Part shown: positions 18,635 through 29,311 of the stretch, piece after piece
Layout of the letters: each line of letters starts with the position of its first letter
Position numbering within the stretch: position 1 is the first letter of the stretch
Assembly (NCBI RefSeq): GCF_002858925.1
Contig: NZ_PJRS01000001.1
Span: 84,461 to 148,460 of the forward strand
Length of the DNA stretch: 64,000 nt
Reading direction: 5' to 3'
From: Caulobacter zeae
GTDB lineage: Bacteria > Pseudomonadota > Alphaproteobacteria > Caulobacterales > Caulobacteraceae
Program-made: the position numbers and the translations under genes
The notes under the pieces: generated by a model
Told to the model about the DNA's origin: nothing
What the model saw: only the letters and a program-made list of their open reading frames with translations
Database searches by the model: none

Positions 18635-19432
18635 ATGATCCGCAACCTGACCATCATCGCCGTCGCCAGCTTCGTCCTGGCCGTGGCCTGCCTGGGAACC
18701 GCCTTCGCCATCGGCGGCCGCGACCTCGTCAAGCAGGGCGGCTGGAACTTCCCGGCCAACATCCACATCGAGGACGACGACGGCCGCGTCACCATCCGCC
18801 GCAACGGCGACGTGACGATCGAGGACCACGGCCCCAACACCAGCCGCCAGATCGCCTGGACCGGCGGCGAGGCCCTGCGCATCGACCTGCCCGCCCGGGT
18901 GATCTACACGCAAGGGCCCAAGGCCGACATCACGGTCGAGGGCCCCGAAGGCCTGGCCCGCCGCGTGGTGCTGACCAACGACCGCCTGCACTTCGACGGC
19001 GACGGCCAGGGCCGCGGCTTCCGTTTCGACCGCCACGGCATGCAGACCTTCGCGGGCAGCGACGACCTGGTGATCCGCATCACCGCCCCGGCCGTGCGCA
19101 AGTTCACCCTCAACGGCTCGGGCGACCTGGACATCCAGTCCTACGACCAGCCGGACCTGTCGCTGACCCTCAACGGCAGCGGCGAGGCCTACGCCTCGGG
19201 CAAGACCGCCAAGGTCGACCTCCGGATCGCCGGCTCGGGCGAGGCTGAACTGACCGCCCTGACCGTCACCGACGCCAAGGTCGCGATCGCCGGCAGCGGC
19301 GAGGCGAAGCTGGGCCCCACGGGCGAAGCGGACGTGCACATCGCCGGCAGCGGCGACGTCACCCTGACCGAGCGTCCGGCCAGCCTGTCCAAGTCGATCG
19401 CCGGTTCGGGCGACATCAACGAAAGCTGGTGA
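18635..19432 (+). CDS. Exported DUF2807 (GIN-domain) beta-repeat protein
   Basis: A 265-residue protein with an N-terminal signal anchor (IAVASFVLAVACLGTAFAIGG). A DUF4097/DUF2807-like domain of repeated beta strands follows, with the repeats FTLNGSGDLDIQSYDQPDLS, LTLNGSGEAYASGKTAKVDL, IAGSGEAELTALTVTD, IAGSGEAKLGPTGEADV and IAGSGDVTLTERPA. The GSG-turn ladder is the hallmark of the family. It should face the periplasm or outer membrane. It is third in the padR operon. Function unknown; these are often annotated as adhesin-head-like without proof. Confidence 0.88.
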   Translation: MIRNLTIIAVASFVLAVACLGTAFAIGGRDLVKQGGWNFPANIHIEDDDGRVTIRRNGDVTIEDHGPNTSRQIAWTGGEALRIDLPARVIYTQGPKADITVEGPEGLARRVVLTNDRLHFDGDGQGRGFRFDRHGMQTFAGSDDLVIRITAPAVRKFTLNGSGDLDIQSYDQPDLSLTLNGSGEAYASGKTAKVDLRIAGSGEAELTALTVTDAKVAIAGSGEAKLGPTGEADVHIAGSGDVTLTERPASLSKSIAGSGDINESW

Positions 19433-19488
19433 GCGATCCGGGGGCGGAGGGAGATGACGCGGGGCCTGCAAGCGCCTACCTTACAGGA

Positions 19489-20919
19489 ATGACCGCTCCC
19501 CTCTCCGCCCCCTCCCTGCTGGACGCCGCCGGCGTCGACCCGCAACGCGCCCGCGCCATCCTCGGCGAGGCCCTGGCCGGGGCCGACGACGGCGAACTGT
19601 TCCTCGAGCGGTCCGAGAGCGAGGCCTTCGTCTTCGACGACGGCCGGCTGAAGACCGCCTCCTACGACTCCGGCGAGGGCTTCGGCCTGCGCGTGGTGGC
19701 CGGCGAGACGGCCGGCTACGCCCACGCCTCGGAAATCTCCGAGGCCGCCATCGGCCGGGCGGCCTCCTCCGCCAGCCTGGCCAAGCGCGGCTACGCCGGG
19801 ATCTCGGCCGAGGGCCCGCGCTCGACCAACGAAAAGCTCTACGGCGAGGACGACCCCGTTTCCTCGCCCGCCTTCTCCGACAAGGTGTCCCTGCTCCAGG
19901 AGATCGACGCCTTCGCCCGCCAGCGCGACCCGCGCGTCGTGCAGGTGCTGGCCAGCCTGGCCGGCGAGCGCCGCGTGGTCGAGATCCTGCGCGCCGACGG
20001 CAAGCTGATCCGCGACGTGCGCCCGCTGGTGCGCCTGAACGTCCAGGTCACCGTCGAGAAGGACGGCAAGCGCGAGGCCGGCTCGTCCGGCGCCGGCGGC
20101 CGCGCCGGCTTCTCGGCCTGGATCAGCCCCAACAAATGGCAGGGCCAGGTCGACGAGGCCCTGCGCATGGCGCTCGTGAACCTCGACGCCGTCGCCTGCC
20201 CGGCCGGCGAGATGGACGTGGTGCTTGGCCCGGGCTGGAACGGCGTGCTGCTGCACGAAGCCGTCGGCCACGGCCTGGAAGGCGACTTCAACCGCAAGGG
20301 CATCAGCGCCTTCTCGGGCCGCATCGGCGAGCGGGTGGCCGCCAAGGGCGTCACCGTCTTCGACGACGGCTCGATCCCCGGCCGCCGCGGCTCGCTGACC
20401 ATCGACGACGAGGGCACGCCGACCGAGCGCACCATCCTGATCGAGGACGGCATCCTCGTGGGCTACATGCACGACCGCATGTCGGCCCGGCTGATGGGCA
20501 TGCAGGCGACCGGCAACGGCCGCCGCCAGTCCTACGCCCACATGCCGATGCCGCGCATGACCAACACCGGCATGCTGGCGGGCAACGACGATCCGGCCGA
20601 GATGATCGCTTCGATGAAAAAGGGCCTCTACTGCGCCAACTTCGGCGGCGGCCAGGTCGACATCACCAACGGCAAGTTCGTCTTCCAGTGCACCGAGGCC
20701 TACCTGGTCGAGGACGGCAAGATCACCGCCCCTGTGAAGGGCGCCACCCTGATCGGCGACGGCCCCAGCGCGCTGACCCGCGTGACCATGATCGGCAACG
20801 ACTTCGACTTCGATCCCGGCATCGGCGTCTGCGGCAAGGCCGGCCAGGGCGTGCCCGTGGGCGTGGGCCAACCCAGCCTGAAGATCACCGGCCTGACCGT
20901 GGGCGGGACGAATATCTAG
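19489..20919 (+). CDS. tldD: TldD-family metalloprotease
   Basis: A 476-residue subunit of the TldD/TldE (PmbA) protease, which degrades unfolded leader and antitoxin peptides. The zinc motif HExxxH is HEAVGHGLEGD near residue 255, the catalytic core of TldD rather than TldE. Other family text is VVAGETAGYAHASE, GNGRRQSYAHMPMPRMTNT and NFGGGQVDITNGKFVF. The ATG at 19489 gives the family length; an in-frame GTG at 19429 overlapping the DUF2807 stop would add 20 unlikely residues. TldE is not in the window. The gap to the preceding gene is 56 bp, so it may share the padR operon transcript. Confidence 0.95.
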   Translation: MTAPLSAPSLLDAAGVDPQRARAILGEALAGADDGELFLERSESEAFVFDDGRLKTASYDSGEGFGLRVVAGETAGYAHASEISEAAIGRAASSASLAKRGYAGISAEGPRSTNEKLYGEDDPVSSPAFSDKVSLLQEIDAFARQRDPRVVQVLASLAGERRVVEILRADGKLIRDVRPLVRLNVQVTVEKDGKREAGSSGAGGRAGFSAWISPNKWQGQVDEALRMALVNLDAVACPAGEMDVVLGPGWNGVLLHEAVGHGLEGDFNRKGISAFSGRIGERVAAKGVTVFDDGSIPGRRGSLTIDDEGTPTERTILIEDGILVGYMHDRMSARLMGMQATGNGRRQSYAHMPMPRMTNTGMLAGNDDPAEMIASMKKGLYCANFGGGQVDITNGKFVFQCTEAYLVEDGKITAPVKGATLIGDGPSALTRVTMIGNDFDFDPGIGVCGKAGQGVPVGVGQPSLKITGLTVGGTNI

Positions 20920-20928
20920 CCGGGAGAT

Positions 20929-21060
20929 CCTTCCCCTCTGGGGGAGGTGTCGCCGAAGGCGACGGAGGGGGGCCGTTTTCAGCTTCCGCTGAACAGGGCC
21001 GGATTTCGACAGGCTCCCCCCCGATCGCTACGCGATCGCCTCCCCCTCTGGGGGAGGCCT
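20929..21060. repeat. Composite intergenic palindrome, family A, copy 2
   Basis: Same layout as copy 1: left arm TTCCCCTCTGGGGGAGG, palindrome TCGCCGAAGGCGACGG, GGGGGGCCGTTTTCAGCTT, then a variable middle and the right element GATCGCTACGCGATCGCC before TCCCCCTCTGGGGGAGG. It lies 10 bp after the tldD stop. Confidence 0.88.
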
Positions 21061-21199
21061 CTCCGGACGAAAACTGGACGCTTCCGTCCATTGATATCCA
21101 TTATTTAATCCACATTTCAAGCTTGTAACTTTCCCTCCCGATAGCCAAAGGCCCAGTTTGCCAGCCACGCAACTGGCGGGGGCCAGGGGACGGAAAGAC

Positions 21200-23224
21200 A
21201 TGCAGTTCGGATCGCTTTTCGCGGCCCTCGCGGCCGCAACGCCCGAGGCCTCGGCCCAGGCCCCCGTCGTCGCCGCGGCGACGGAAGGCGTCACCCGCTA
21301 TCCCGCCGCCTTCTTCGCCGACCGCCAGCCGCTGTCGGCCTACGACATGGTCGTGCGCGTGCCCGGCTTCACCTTCGACGGCGGCGACAGCGTGCGCGGC
21401 TTCGGCGGCGCGGCCGGCAACGTGCTGATCGGCGGCCAGCGCCCGGCCACCAAGAGCGAGTCCCTGGAGGACGCCCTGCGCCGCATCCAGGCCAGCCAGG
21501 TCGACCGTGTCGAGATCATCGTCGGCGGCGCCCCAGGCGTCGACATGCAGGGCAAGAACGTCGTGGCCAATGTCGTGCTGCGCGCCGACGCCAAGGGCTC
21601 GACCCTGCTGGCCGTGGCCAGCTCGTTCCAGCAGGACGGCCGCACCACCCCCGCCATGCGCTTCGAGGGCTCGCGCCAGTACGGCGTCAACGCCTTCGAC
21701 TGGTCGCTGCTGTCCTATCGCTATGTCGACGACGGCGCCGGCGAGGGCCCCAAGGTCGTGCGCCGGGCCAACGGGACCGTCAGCCCCTCCTGGCTGGACG
21801 AAACGGGCGGCGGCGACGGCCTGACCGCCAAGGCCAATCTGAAGCGCCCCCTGCTGGGCGGCCGGCTGTCGGTCAACACCGTCTACGAGCGCGAGATCTA
21901 TGACTGGAGCCTGGAGGACATCCCCCCGACCGGCGGCGACCGCCTGAAGGTCATCGACGCCGACGACCGCGAGGAAGGCGAGATCGGCCTGGGCTGGGAG
22001 CGCCCCCTGACCGCCAGGTCGCGCGTCGAGCTGACCGGCCTGCTGCGCCGAAAGCACGTCGACTACGCCAGCACCTTCACCGAAGCCGGCGAAGCCGGGC
22101 GCTTCACCTCGGCCCGCGACAGCGGCGAGAGCATCGCCCGCGGCGTTCTGCGCCACACCCAGAGCCCGACCCTGTCGTTCGAGGGCGGCGGCGAGATCGC
22201 GGTGAACTTCCTGGAGAGCCAGATCGGCTACCTGGTCAACGGAACGCCCCAGGTGCTGCCGGCCGCCAACGTGCGGGTCGAGGAAAAGCGGGGCGAGGCC
22301 TTCGGCGTCGCCACCTGGCGCGCCCATTCCAAGCTGACCCTGGAAGGCGCCCTGCGGCTGGAGCGCTCGACCATCTCGCAGACCGGCGACACCAACCTCG
22401 AAAAGTCGTTCACCTATCCAAAGCCGCGCCTGTCGGTCACCTGGTCGCCCAGCGCCCACGACCAGTTCCGCGGCCGCGTCGAGCGCGAGGTCGGCCAGCT
22501 GGACTTCAGCGACTTCGTCTCGTCGACCACCTTCTCGACAGGCCGCGACACCGCCGGCGGCGCCGAGCTGGTGCCCGAGCGGACCTGGGTGTTCGAGGCG
22601 GCATGGGAGCGCAAGTTCGGCAAGGACGGCGCCGTGGTGCTGACCGCCCGCCACAAGGAGATCAGCGACGTCGCAGACCGCATCCTGGTGGTCGACAAGG
22701 CCGGCAATCTCTACGACGCCCCCGGCAATATCGGCGACGCCGCCGGCGACGAGCTGGAGCTGTCGGTGAACCTGCCGCTGGAGCGCTTCGTCCCCGGCGG
22801 CCTGCTGCGCGGCAAGGGAACCTGGACCCGGTCGGAAGTCGTCGACCCGATCACCGGCCGCAAGCGCCGGATCAGCGACCAGGAGCCCTTCGAGGGCGAG
22901 CTGCGGTTCTCGCAGGACCTGCCCAAGCGCAAGCTGCAATGGGGCGTCGAGCTGTTCTCGGGCGAGACCGAGACATCCTACGCCTTCAACGAGGTCAGCC
23001 GCTTCGAGATCGAGCCGTGGCTCCTGGCCTATGCCGAGGTCAAGCCGCGCCAGGGGCTGTCGCTGCGGGTCGAGGCCCAGAACCTCACCGGCCGCGGCCT
23101 CAGTCGCCAGCGCGAGGTGTTCGAGGGCCGCGTCCGCGCGCCCAGCGACTTCGCCTATCTCGACGACCGCCGCGTCGACTTCGACCCGTTCATCTATTTC
23201 CGCCTGCGCCAGACCTGGGGCTGA
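21200..23224 (+). CDS. TonB-dependent outer-membrane receptor
   Basis: A 674-residue outer-membrane protein. After an export segment ending ASAQA there is a plug domain (DMVVRVPGFTFDGGDSVRG, GNVLIGGQRP and VDRVEIIVGGAPG), then about 500 residues of amphipathic beta barrel ending in FIYFRLRQTWG with a terminal aromatic cluster. The ATG at 21200 has GGACGGAAAG just upstream. An in-frame TTG at 21158 would add 14 residues including Arg, Arg and Lys and make a better signal-peptide n-region, so the start is uncertain. The substrate is unknown; no transport genes flank it. It is ended by a strong terminator. Confidence 0.85.
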   Translation: MQFGSLFAALAAATPEASAQAPVVAAATEGVTRYPAAFFADRQPLSAYDMVVRVPGFTFDGGDSVRGFGGAAGNVLIGGQRPATKSESLEDALRRIQASQVDRVEIIVGGAPGVDMQGKNVVANVVLRADAKGSTLLAVASSFQQDGRTTPAMRFEGSRQYGVNAFDWSLLSYRYVDDGAGEGPKVVRRANGTVSPSWLDETGGGDGLTAKANLKRPLLGGRLSVNTVYEREIYDWSLEDIPPTGGDRLKVIDADDREEGEIGLGWERPLTARSRVELTGLLRRKHVDYASTFTEAGEAGRFTSARDSGESIARGVLRHTQSPTLSFEGGGEIAVNFLESQIGYLVNGTPQVLPAANVRVEEKRGEAFGVATWRAHSKLTLEGALRLERSTISQTGDTNLEKSFTYPKPRLSVTWSPSAHDQFRGRVEREVGQLDFSDFVSSTTFSTGRDTAGGAELVPERTWVFEAAWERKFGKDGAVVLTARHKEISDVADRILVVDKAGNLYDAPGNIGDAAGDELELSVNLPLERFVPGGLLRGKGTWTRSEVVDPITGRKRRISDQEPFEGELRFSQDLPKRKLQWGVELFSGETETSYAFNEVSRFEIEPWLLAYAEVKPRQGLSLRVEAQNLTGRGLSRQREVFEGRVRAPSDFAYLDDRRVDFDPFIYFRLRQTWG

Positions 23225-23302
23225 GCCGGACACCAGACAACAAGGCCGCCGCCCGCGCCTCTCGGTCCCCAACCCCAGCGGACAGAAGCGGCCACTGCGA
23301 AA

Positions 23303-23332
23303 GGACCCTGGCTTGCGCCGGGGTCCTTTTTT
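23303..23332 (+). terminator. Rho-independent terminator after TonB-dependent receptor
   Basis: Stem GGACCC (23303-23308) with GGGTCC (23321-23326), extended by partial pairing in a GC-rich loop, followed by six T (23327-23332). It is 79 bp after the receptor stop and just before the end of the convergent phytochrome gene. Confidence 0.85.
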
Positions 23333-23344
23333 CTTGGCGGCTCG

Positions 23345-25918
23345 TCAGGCCTCGCCCGGCCCGACGCCCAGCGAGTCCAGCGCCCGTGCCAGGTTTTCCA
23401 GCGTGTAGGGCTTCTGCACCACCAGCCGGCCACGATGGTTCTGCGGCAAGTTGGCCTGCTCGCCATAGCCGGTGGCGAACAGGAAGGGCGTCTTCAGCTC
23501 GGCCAGCCGGTCGGCGATGGGATAGCTGTTGCGGTCGCCCAGGTTGATGTCCAGCACCGCCACGGTCGGACGATGGGCCTCGATGTTGTCGAGCGCCCCC
23601 TGCACCGTCGCCGCCGTCGTCACGCCGCGCGCGCCCAGGCGGTTGGCGATGTCCTCAGCGTCCAGCGCGATGATCAGGCTATCCTCGACCAACAGCACGT
23701 CCTGGCCCTCGAGGATCCTGGACGGCGGGGGGTGGGCGTGCCCCGGGGCCGGGCGGGGGAAGCGGACAGGTCGCGGGCCGCCCTGGCGCGGCTGCGACAG
23801 GTGCCGGGCCGGGATGCTGAACACCGCGTGGAAGCCGCGCGGGTCGTAGTCGACCTTCACCTTGCCGCCGAGGTCGTAGGGCACCGAGCGCTCGATGATC
23901 GTGGTGCCGAAGCCCTTGCGGGTGGGCGGCGTCACCGGCGGGCCGCCGGCCTCGCGCCATTCCACGGCCAGGTCGCCGCCCGCCTTGTGATGCCAGCCGA
24001 TGGTCACCCGGCCGCCCTCGGCCGACAGCGCGCCGTACTTGTTGGAGTTGGTGACCAGTTCGTGGAACACCAGCGCCAGGGTCGAATAGGCCTGCGGGTT
24101 CAGCGACACCGGCTCGCCCTGCACGACGATGCGGTCGCGCTCGTCGACGAAGGCGGCCGCCTCGGCGTCGATCAGCGCCTGCAGGGGCGCGGGACCCCAG
24201 TGGTCGTCGGTGATCTGGTTGTGGGCGCGGGCCAGGGCGTGGATGCGCCCGTCGACGACCTTGACGAACTCGGCGATGTCGCCGCCGGCCGGCAGCGACT
24301 GGCGGATCAGGCCGCGGATCAGGCCCAGGATGTTGCGCACCCGGTGGTTCAGCTCGGCGATCAGCAGCTCCTGGCGGGCGCTGGCCTGCTGGCGCTCGGC
24401 CGAGGCCTGGTCGGCCAGCCGCAGAACCACTTCGATCAGGGTCGCACGCAGGGTCTCGGCCACCCGGATTTCCGAGCCCGAGAACGGCTGGGACTTGCCC
24501 TCGACCAGCTCCTTCCACTCGGCGAAGCTGGCGCGCGGGGTCAGGCGCGGGCCATTGGGGCCGTACTCCATCGGCTTGTGCGGATCGCCGGCCCACCGCA
24601 CCGAATGGATCAGTTCCTTGCGGAACAGCACCACATAGTCGCGGGGCGAGCGCGAGATCGGGATCGCCAGCAGGCCGGCCGCGTCGGAGGCGAAGCCGTG
24701 GGCGTCGTCGATCAGCGAGCCGATATGGTCGGTGGCGAAGACCTTGCCGGCGGCCGTGCCGTTCAGCGCCCGGACGATCCGGCGGAAGTCGTCCAGCGGC
24801 GGGACCGTGCCCGAGAAGGCGTGGTTGCCGCCCAGCCACACGCCTACGCCATCGGCCGGGATGGCGTTGGTCAGGATGTCGCCCAGCCAGTCAGGATCCT
24901 TCAGCAGGGTCTCGTCCGAGGCGACCGCGCCCAGCAGCTGGTCGGAGATGTCGCGCGCCCGGCGCTCGTACTCCACCGTCTCCTGCCGCTCGCGGCTCTC
25001 CAGCCGCATCGAGAACATCTGGGCGAACAGCTCGCTGACCGAGCGCCGCTCGAAGGTGGGGCAGCGGGGCGAATAGTGATGGCAGGCGAACAGCCCCCAA
25101 AGCTTGCCCTCGACGATGATCGAGATCGACAGGGACGCCTGCACGCCCATGTTCTTCAGGTACTCGATGTGGATCGGCGAGACCGAGCGCAGCACCGACA
25201 GCGACAGGTCCAGCGGCTGGCCGTGCTGGTCGCGCTGCGGGACGATCGGCACGGGCGTGGCGTTGACGTCGGTGATCACCCGCAGGAGGTTGCGGCGATA
25301 GAGCTCGCGGGCCTGGACCGGGATGTCCGAGGCCGGATAGCGCAGGCCCATGAACGCGCCGATGCCCGAGCGCACGGCCTCGGCCACCACCTCGCCCGAG
25401 CCGTCGGCGGCGAAGCGATAGACCATCACCCGGTCGAACTCGATCAGGGCCCGCACCTGGCGCGCGCCCTCGCGATAGAAGGCGGCGAAATCGGACGCCC
25501 CGTCCAGGCGGGCGATCATCGAGCGCACCATGCCGGTGGCGTCGCCATGCTCGCCCGAGGCGGGCTCGGCCTCGATGACGATCTGGCCGCCTGAGAAATG
25601 CAGGGCGACGTCGAAGTTGGGACGGCCCGCCACCAGTTCCAGATCGAAAATCCGCTCCACCGCGTCGGGGCCGCGCAGCAGGGTCGAACGGTTGCGCAGG
25701 TCGTGCACCGCCTTGGGCTGGAACAGCTCGAACAGCGGCTTGCCGAACAGCTCGGCCGGCTGGAAGCCGATGAAGTCGCCGACATTGGCCGAGGCCCGCG
25801 CCACCAGCCAGTCGGCGGTCAGGGCGATCAGGAAGCCGATGGGCTGGATCGCGCCCAGGATATGGATCGGCTCGCGATCGCAGTTGGTCAGGTCGACGGG
25901 GGCGGTATCGGTCGGCAA
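23345..25918 (-). CDS. Bacteriophytochrome HWE histidine kinase with receiver domain
   Basis: An 857-residue red/far-red photoreceptor. Order: PAS (about 1-125) with the chromophore-binding Cys13 in LTNCDREPIHILGAIQPIG, GAF (about 140-310) with PASDIP near 197 and the pyrrole-pocket ACHHYSPRCP, PHY (about 320-500), a HWE-type dimerisation helix ELNHRVRNILGLI (phospho-His near 523), an ATPase domain with HELVTNSNKYGAL and the VEWRE motif, and a C-terminal receiver (about 735-855) with VLDINLGD as phospho-acceptor site. The usual PAS-domain QPHG is QPIG here. Biliverdin would be made by a heme oxygenase, but none is adjacent. ATG at 25918. Confidence 0.95.
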   Translation of the reverse strand: MPTDTAPVDLTNCDREPIHILGAIQPIGFLIALTADWLVARASANVGDFIGFQPAELFGKPLFELFQPKAVHDLRNRSTLLRGPDAVERIFDLELVAGRPNFDVALHFSGGQIVIEAEPASGEHGDATGMVRSMIARLDGASDFAAFYREGARQVRALIEFDRVMVYRFAADGSGEVVAEAVRSGIGAFMGLRYPASDIPVQARELYRRNLLRVITDVNATPVPIVPQRDQHGQPLDLSLSVLRSVSPIHIEYLKNMGVQASLSISIIVEGKLWGLFACHHYSPRCPTFERRSVSELFAQMFSMRLESRERQETVEYERRARDISDQLLGAVASDETLLKDPDWLGDILTNAIPADGVGVWLGGNHAFSGTVPPLDDFRRIVRALNGTAAGKVFATDHIGSLIDDAHGFASDAAGLLAIPISRSPRDYVVLFRKELIHSVRWAGDPHKPMEYGPNGPRLTPRASFAEWKELVEGKSQPFSGSEIRVAETLRATLIEVVLRLADQASAERQQASARQELLIAELNHRVRNILGLIRGLIRQSLPAGGDIAEFVKVVDGRIHALARAHNQITDDHWGPAPLQALIDAEAAAFVDERDRIVVQGEPVSLNPQAYSTLALVFHELVTNSNKYGALSAEGGRVTIGWHHKAGGDLAVEWREAGGPPVTPPTRKGFGTTIIERSVPYDLGGKVKVDYDPRGFHAVFSIPARHLSQPRQGGPRPVRFPRPAPGHAHPPPSRILEGQDVLLVEDSLIIALDAEDIANRLGARGVTTAATVQGALDNIEAHRPTVAVLDINLGDRNSYPIADRLAELKTPFLFATGYGEQANLPQNHRGRLVVQKPYTLENLARALDSLGVGPGEA

Positions 25919-26009
25919 GGCAGGCTCCGGAACGGAAAAAGCGCCTCAAGGAGCTTGGCCGTATGCATGAAGCATCTGGAACGTGGATCGGGCGCCCGGG
26001 TTCCGCGCC

Positions 26010-26795
26010 CTACTTGTCCACCACCTTGATGATGCGGTCGGAGGACGGACGGCCAGCCAGGCCCTTGCCGGCGGCGTAGGTGACGATCAGGGCGTCGTCC
26101 TTGATCGTCGCGCCGGGCTTGCGGCCCTCGGCCAGCAGCACGCGGCCGATCCGGTTCAGCAGGCTGCGGTCGCCGTTGCGGGCCATGCGCTCGAAAGCCT
26201 CGGCGGTGACGTTGGCGCATTCGGCGACCAGCACCGAGGTCTCGGGCCGGGCGTCCTGCACGGTCTCGAAGCTGACCCGGTGGCGGGCCGCGCGGCTGGC
26301 GCGGTCGGCCGCCTGCAGCATGCGCTGGAACAGGGCGTTGGGCGTGATGAAGGCCGGCGGCTGGATGGTCGGGGCCCGGCCCATCAGCGCCGCGGCGGCG
26401 CCGGCCGGCCGATCTGGCGTGAACAGGGTCATGCCGCCCAGCTTGGTGGCGCGCAGCACCGGCTCGCCCAACTCGTTCTTATAGATGACGTCGCCGCGCG
26501 GACCGGCGTGGGGCGACAGCACCCACACCTCGCTGCTGTTCTCGAACTTCAGCAGGGTAGTCGGGGTGGCGCGGTCGAGCACGAAGGCCCCGCCGCCGTC
26601 GGAGACGTAGCGGGCCACCGGCGGCGGCGGCGCCTTTCGAGCCTCGGCGGCGGCGCGGTCGCCGAACAGGGCGTCGCGCAGGCTGTGCTTGGACTGGGCC
26701 GCGACGGGCGTGGCGATGGTCAGGCCTGCCAGGGCGAGCATCAGCGTTGCCGCGCAGCCTCCCGGCCCCATCCTTTCCACCGTCGGTCGTATCAT
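26010..26795 (-). CDS. Exported protein of unknown function (DUF4908-like)
   Basis: A 261-residue protein with a clear signal peptide (MIRPTVERMGPGGCAATLML then ALAGLTIATPVAAQ). The mature part begins SKHSLRDALFGDRAA and contains RYVSDGGGAFVLDRATPTTL and LKFENSSEVWVLSPHAGPRGD. I recall this pattern from a Caulobacterales family labelled DUF4908, but the assignment is from memory. No catalytic motif is visible. The ATG at 26795 places the signal peptide at the N-terminus; the frame remains open to 26972 without protein-like content. It ends 91 bp upstream of the phytochrome gene on the same strand. The 272 bp upstream to phaB show nothing recognisable. Confidence 0.72.
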   Translation of the reverse strand: MIRPTVERMGPGGCAATLMLALAGLTIATPVAAQSKHSLRDALFGDRAAAEARKAPPPPVARYVSDGGGAFVLDRATPTTLLKFENSSEVWVLSPHAGPRGDVIYKNELGEPVLRATKLGGMTLFTPDRPAGAAAALMGRAPTIQPPAFITPNALFQRMLQAADRASRAARHRVSFETVQDARPETSVLVAECANVTAEAFERMARNGDRSLLNRIGRVLLAEGRKPGATIKDDALIVTYAAGKGLAGRPSSDRIIKVVDK

Positions 26796-27067
26796 GCGAA
26801 CGGTGATGGTCCCCGACTGGGGCGAATCTTGGACGTGGAGGCGGCGCTTCCTGGCAAGCGTCGCCGTGCGACTTTTCTGCAACGCTTCCCTTGGCGCGCG
26901 GCCCCCGCCACTCGCTCCCCATAGAGCCTGCCCGCTTCGGTCGCCCGCAACGGACAAGCAGGCTCGTCCCAAACAGGAAGAGCGCGGCGGTCCGCCACGT
27001 GCTCCCGGTTGGCGCGATTGACGCCAACCGGGACCGTCAGGTCAAGACAGAAGGTTCGAGGCCAGCC

Positions 27068-27790
27068 TCAGGCGAGGTACTGGCCGCCGTTCAGCGACAG
27101 GGTGGCGCCGGTGACGAAACCGGCCCGCTCGCCCGCCAGGAACGAGACCATGTCGGCGATCTCCTCGCCCTTGCCCAGGCGGCCGACGGGGATGCCGCCG
27201 ATGATGCCGGCCAGCACCGTCTCGGGGACGGCGGCCACCATCTCGGTGTCGATGTAGCCTGGGCAGATCACGTTGACGGTGACGCCCTTCTTGGCGTTCT
27301 CCAGGGCCAGGGCCTTGGTGAAGCCGATCAGGCCGGCCTTGGCGGCCGAATAGTTGGTCTGGCCGACCTGGCCCTTCTGGCCGTTGATCGAGCTGATGTT
27401 GATGATCCGACCCCAGCCGCGCTCGCGCATGCCCTCGATCACCGGACGGGTCATGTTGAAGGCCGAGTCCATGTTGACCCGGATCACTTCCGACCACTGA
27501 TCGTAGGTCATCTTGTGCAGGAAGCCGTCGCGGGTGATGCCGGCGTTGTTGACCAGCACGTCGACCGGACCCAGCTCGGCGGTGACCTTGGCCACCGCGG
27601 CCTGGCAATCCTCGAACGAGCCGACATTGCCCTTCACCACCGTCACGCCAAGCTCCTTGGCGCAGGCCTCGGCGGCCGCCTCATTGCCGGAATAGCCGGC
27701 CGCGACCTTGAGGCCGTCGGCCACCAGCCGCTCACAGATCGCCCGACCGATACCGCGCGTGCCGCCGGTCACGAACGCAACTCTAGCCAT
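27068..27790 (-). CDS. phaB: Acetoacetyl-CoA reductase
   Basis: A 240-residue SDR that reduces acetoacetyl-CoA to (R)-3-hydroxybutyryl-CoA with NADPH for polyhydroxybutyrate synthesis. Motifs: FVTGGTRGIGRAICE for cofactor binding, VLVNNAGITRDGFLHKMT, catalytic Ser in NISSINGQKGQVGQTN, and YSAAKAG with the Tyr/Lys pair. The GQKGQ-Q-NYSAAKAG run is characteristic of PhaB/PhbB rather than FabG. It lies downstream of phaA on the same strand. Confidence 0.95.
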   Translation of the reverse strand: MARVAFVTGGTRGIGRAICERLVADGLKVAAGYSGNEAAAEACAKELGVTVVKGNVGSFEDCQAAVAKVTAELGPVDVLVNNAGITRDGFLHKMTYDQWSEVIRVNMDSAFNMTRPVIEGMRERGWGRIINISSINGQKGQVGQTNYSAAKAGLIGFTKALALENAKKGVTVNVICPGYIDTEMVAAVPETVLAGIIGGIPVGRLGKGEEIADMVSFLAGERAGFVTGATLSLNGGQYLA

Positions 27791-27885
27791 CCAGTAGTCT
27801 CCCGCTGCCGTTACGTCATGGTTGCACGTGGTCGCGTCCGGAGCGCAAGCCCCGGACGCAGTTTGTCACGAAGACTTCTTCCGGG

Positions 27886-27913
27886 CCCAGACTTCCTGGC
27901 CCAGACTTCCTGG
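27886..27913. repeat. Short tandem repeat at the end of phaA
   Basis: CCCAGACTTCCTGG occurs twice head to tail (27886-27899 and 27900-27913), with degenerate partial copies on both sides. The array ends 2 bp before the phaA stop codon in the phaA-phaB spacer. Confidence 0.7.
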
Positions 27914-27914
27914 C

Positions 27915-29189
<1,275 letters not shown>

Positions 29190-29311
29190 TCACGAATACA
29201 TTTTCATGTCATCATCTGGCGTCCAAGTCCTCGCGGGACTGGCGCCCTGGCTTTGCATTAGCGATAGTGCGATGCGAAAAGGCGGGCGACACCGCTGTCC
29301 CAGGGAACGAA

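Noticed and set aside
21101..23272. A 723-codon minus-strand frame opposite the TonB-dependent receptor
   Set aside because: Its composition is Ala/Gly/Asp/Arg-rich without any domain, while the plus strand encodes a clear plug and barrel.
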